The notes under the pieces are model-generated. The model was not told the origin of the DNA, did no database searches, and saw only the letters and a list, made by a program, of their open reading frames with translations. This document shows, piece after piece, positions 63,899 through 64,000 of a stretch of 64,000 bases of DNA. Numbering within the stretch: the first letter of the stretch is position 1; each line of letters opens with the position of its first letter. The DNA is from an uncultured Bacillota bacterium (lineage in GTDB: Bacteria; Bacillota_I; Bacilli_A; RFN20; CAG-826): assembly GCA_949299565.1 (NCBI GenBank), contig OX437086.1:352919-416918 (forward strand), in the 5' to 3' direction. The position numbers were made by a program, and so were the translations under genes.

Positions 63899-64000
63899 TC
63901 AGACGAACTGTAAGATCAAGACCTCAGCAATGCCAAAATAAATAAGTAGCGATGCCATATCGACAAGCGTTGTTAACAATGGTTGAGAAATAATGGCTGG
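63899..64000 (-). CDS. mgtE: magnesium transporter MgtE, C-terminal end (partial)
   Basis: The last 33 codons of a minus-strand gene that runs off the window. The peptide PLLTTLVDMASLLIYFGIAE is the last membrane helix of MgtE-type Mg2+ transporters, where the Asp in TTLVD is a conserved pore residue. The stop TGA is at 63899-63901. Only the C-terminus is visible, so cytoplasmic N and CBS domains cannot be checked. Confidence 0.8.
   Translation of the reverse strand, partial: PAIISQPLLTTLVDMASLLIYFGIAEVLILQFV

Overview
The window looks like a chromosome segment of an uncultured, fermentative low-GC Gram-positive bacterium of the Bacilli, probably on the Erysipelotrichia/Mollicutes-related side (RF39/RFN20-like gut lineages); the exact lineage is my inference. 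The evidence is B. subtilis-like gene order (mnmG-rsmG-parA-parB, dnaD-nth, recU/gpsB/rnpB, pgsA-cinA-recA-rny-miaB, argS-rpoE-fba), a type B-looking RNase P RNA, AGGAGG ribosome binding sites, the standard code with TGA as stop, the MEP isoprenoid pathway (ispD, ispF), and an anaerobic [FeFe]-hydrogenase/AdhE metabolism. No phage, transposase or CRISPR array is visible.

Layout. 1-8.3 kb: tRNA modification and chromosome partition genes, an FMN riboswitch with ribU, ferredoxin, cmk, der and hup. 8.3-14.5 kb: a head-only CCA-adding enzyme, dnaD, nth, recU, an exonuclease, gpsB, rnpB, pgsA, cinA and recA. 14.7-21.5 kb: rny, a MiaB protein with a RicA/YmcA-like tail, miaA, tcdA, fhs and a DUF951 gene. 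21.5-26.3 kb: two MacB/FtsX-type ABC exporter units. 26.3-31.2 kb: csp, ychF, ispF, argS, rpoE, fba. 31.4-39.5 kb: a large surface protein with a G8 tract in its signal peptide, a Ser-rich lipoprotein, cysQ, small membrane proteins, nfu and pepF. 39.5-47.5 kb: one Rex-headed operon, rex-adhE-hfsABCD, joining NADH sensing, ethanol formation, H2 sensing and H2 formation. 47.6-49.4 kb: an RpiB-family protein and an aldo/keto reductase. 49.4-51.6 kb: an AT-rich accessory patch holding a DUF4143-type ATPase behind four motifs spaced exactly 33 bp apart, plus the tail of a broken AlbA_2-type regulator. 51.6-52.1 kb: a five-tRNA operon. 52.2-57.5 kb: pgi, an S1 protein, ispD, a HAD phosphatase, a LemA-like protein and an ABC-F ATPase. 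57.6-64 kb: a feo iron-uptake operon with a DtxR-type operator, a second Ser-rich lipoprotein, a DtxR-family regulator, a membrane protein, tRNA-Leu and the end of mgtE.

The main less-expected signals are: (1) many promoter-proximal genes appear leaderless, with a -10 box 6-14 nt before the start codon (five at exactly 7 nt) and no Shine-Dalgarno; (2) the MiaB-RicA-like fusion directly behind RNase Y; (3) the rex-adhE-hfs operon; (4) the 33-bp-phased motif array in front of the ATPase; (5) the G8 tract in a surface protein gene; (6) a CCA-adding enzyme cut after its catalytic head in a genome segment where all six tRNA genes encode CCA.
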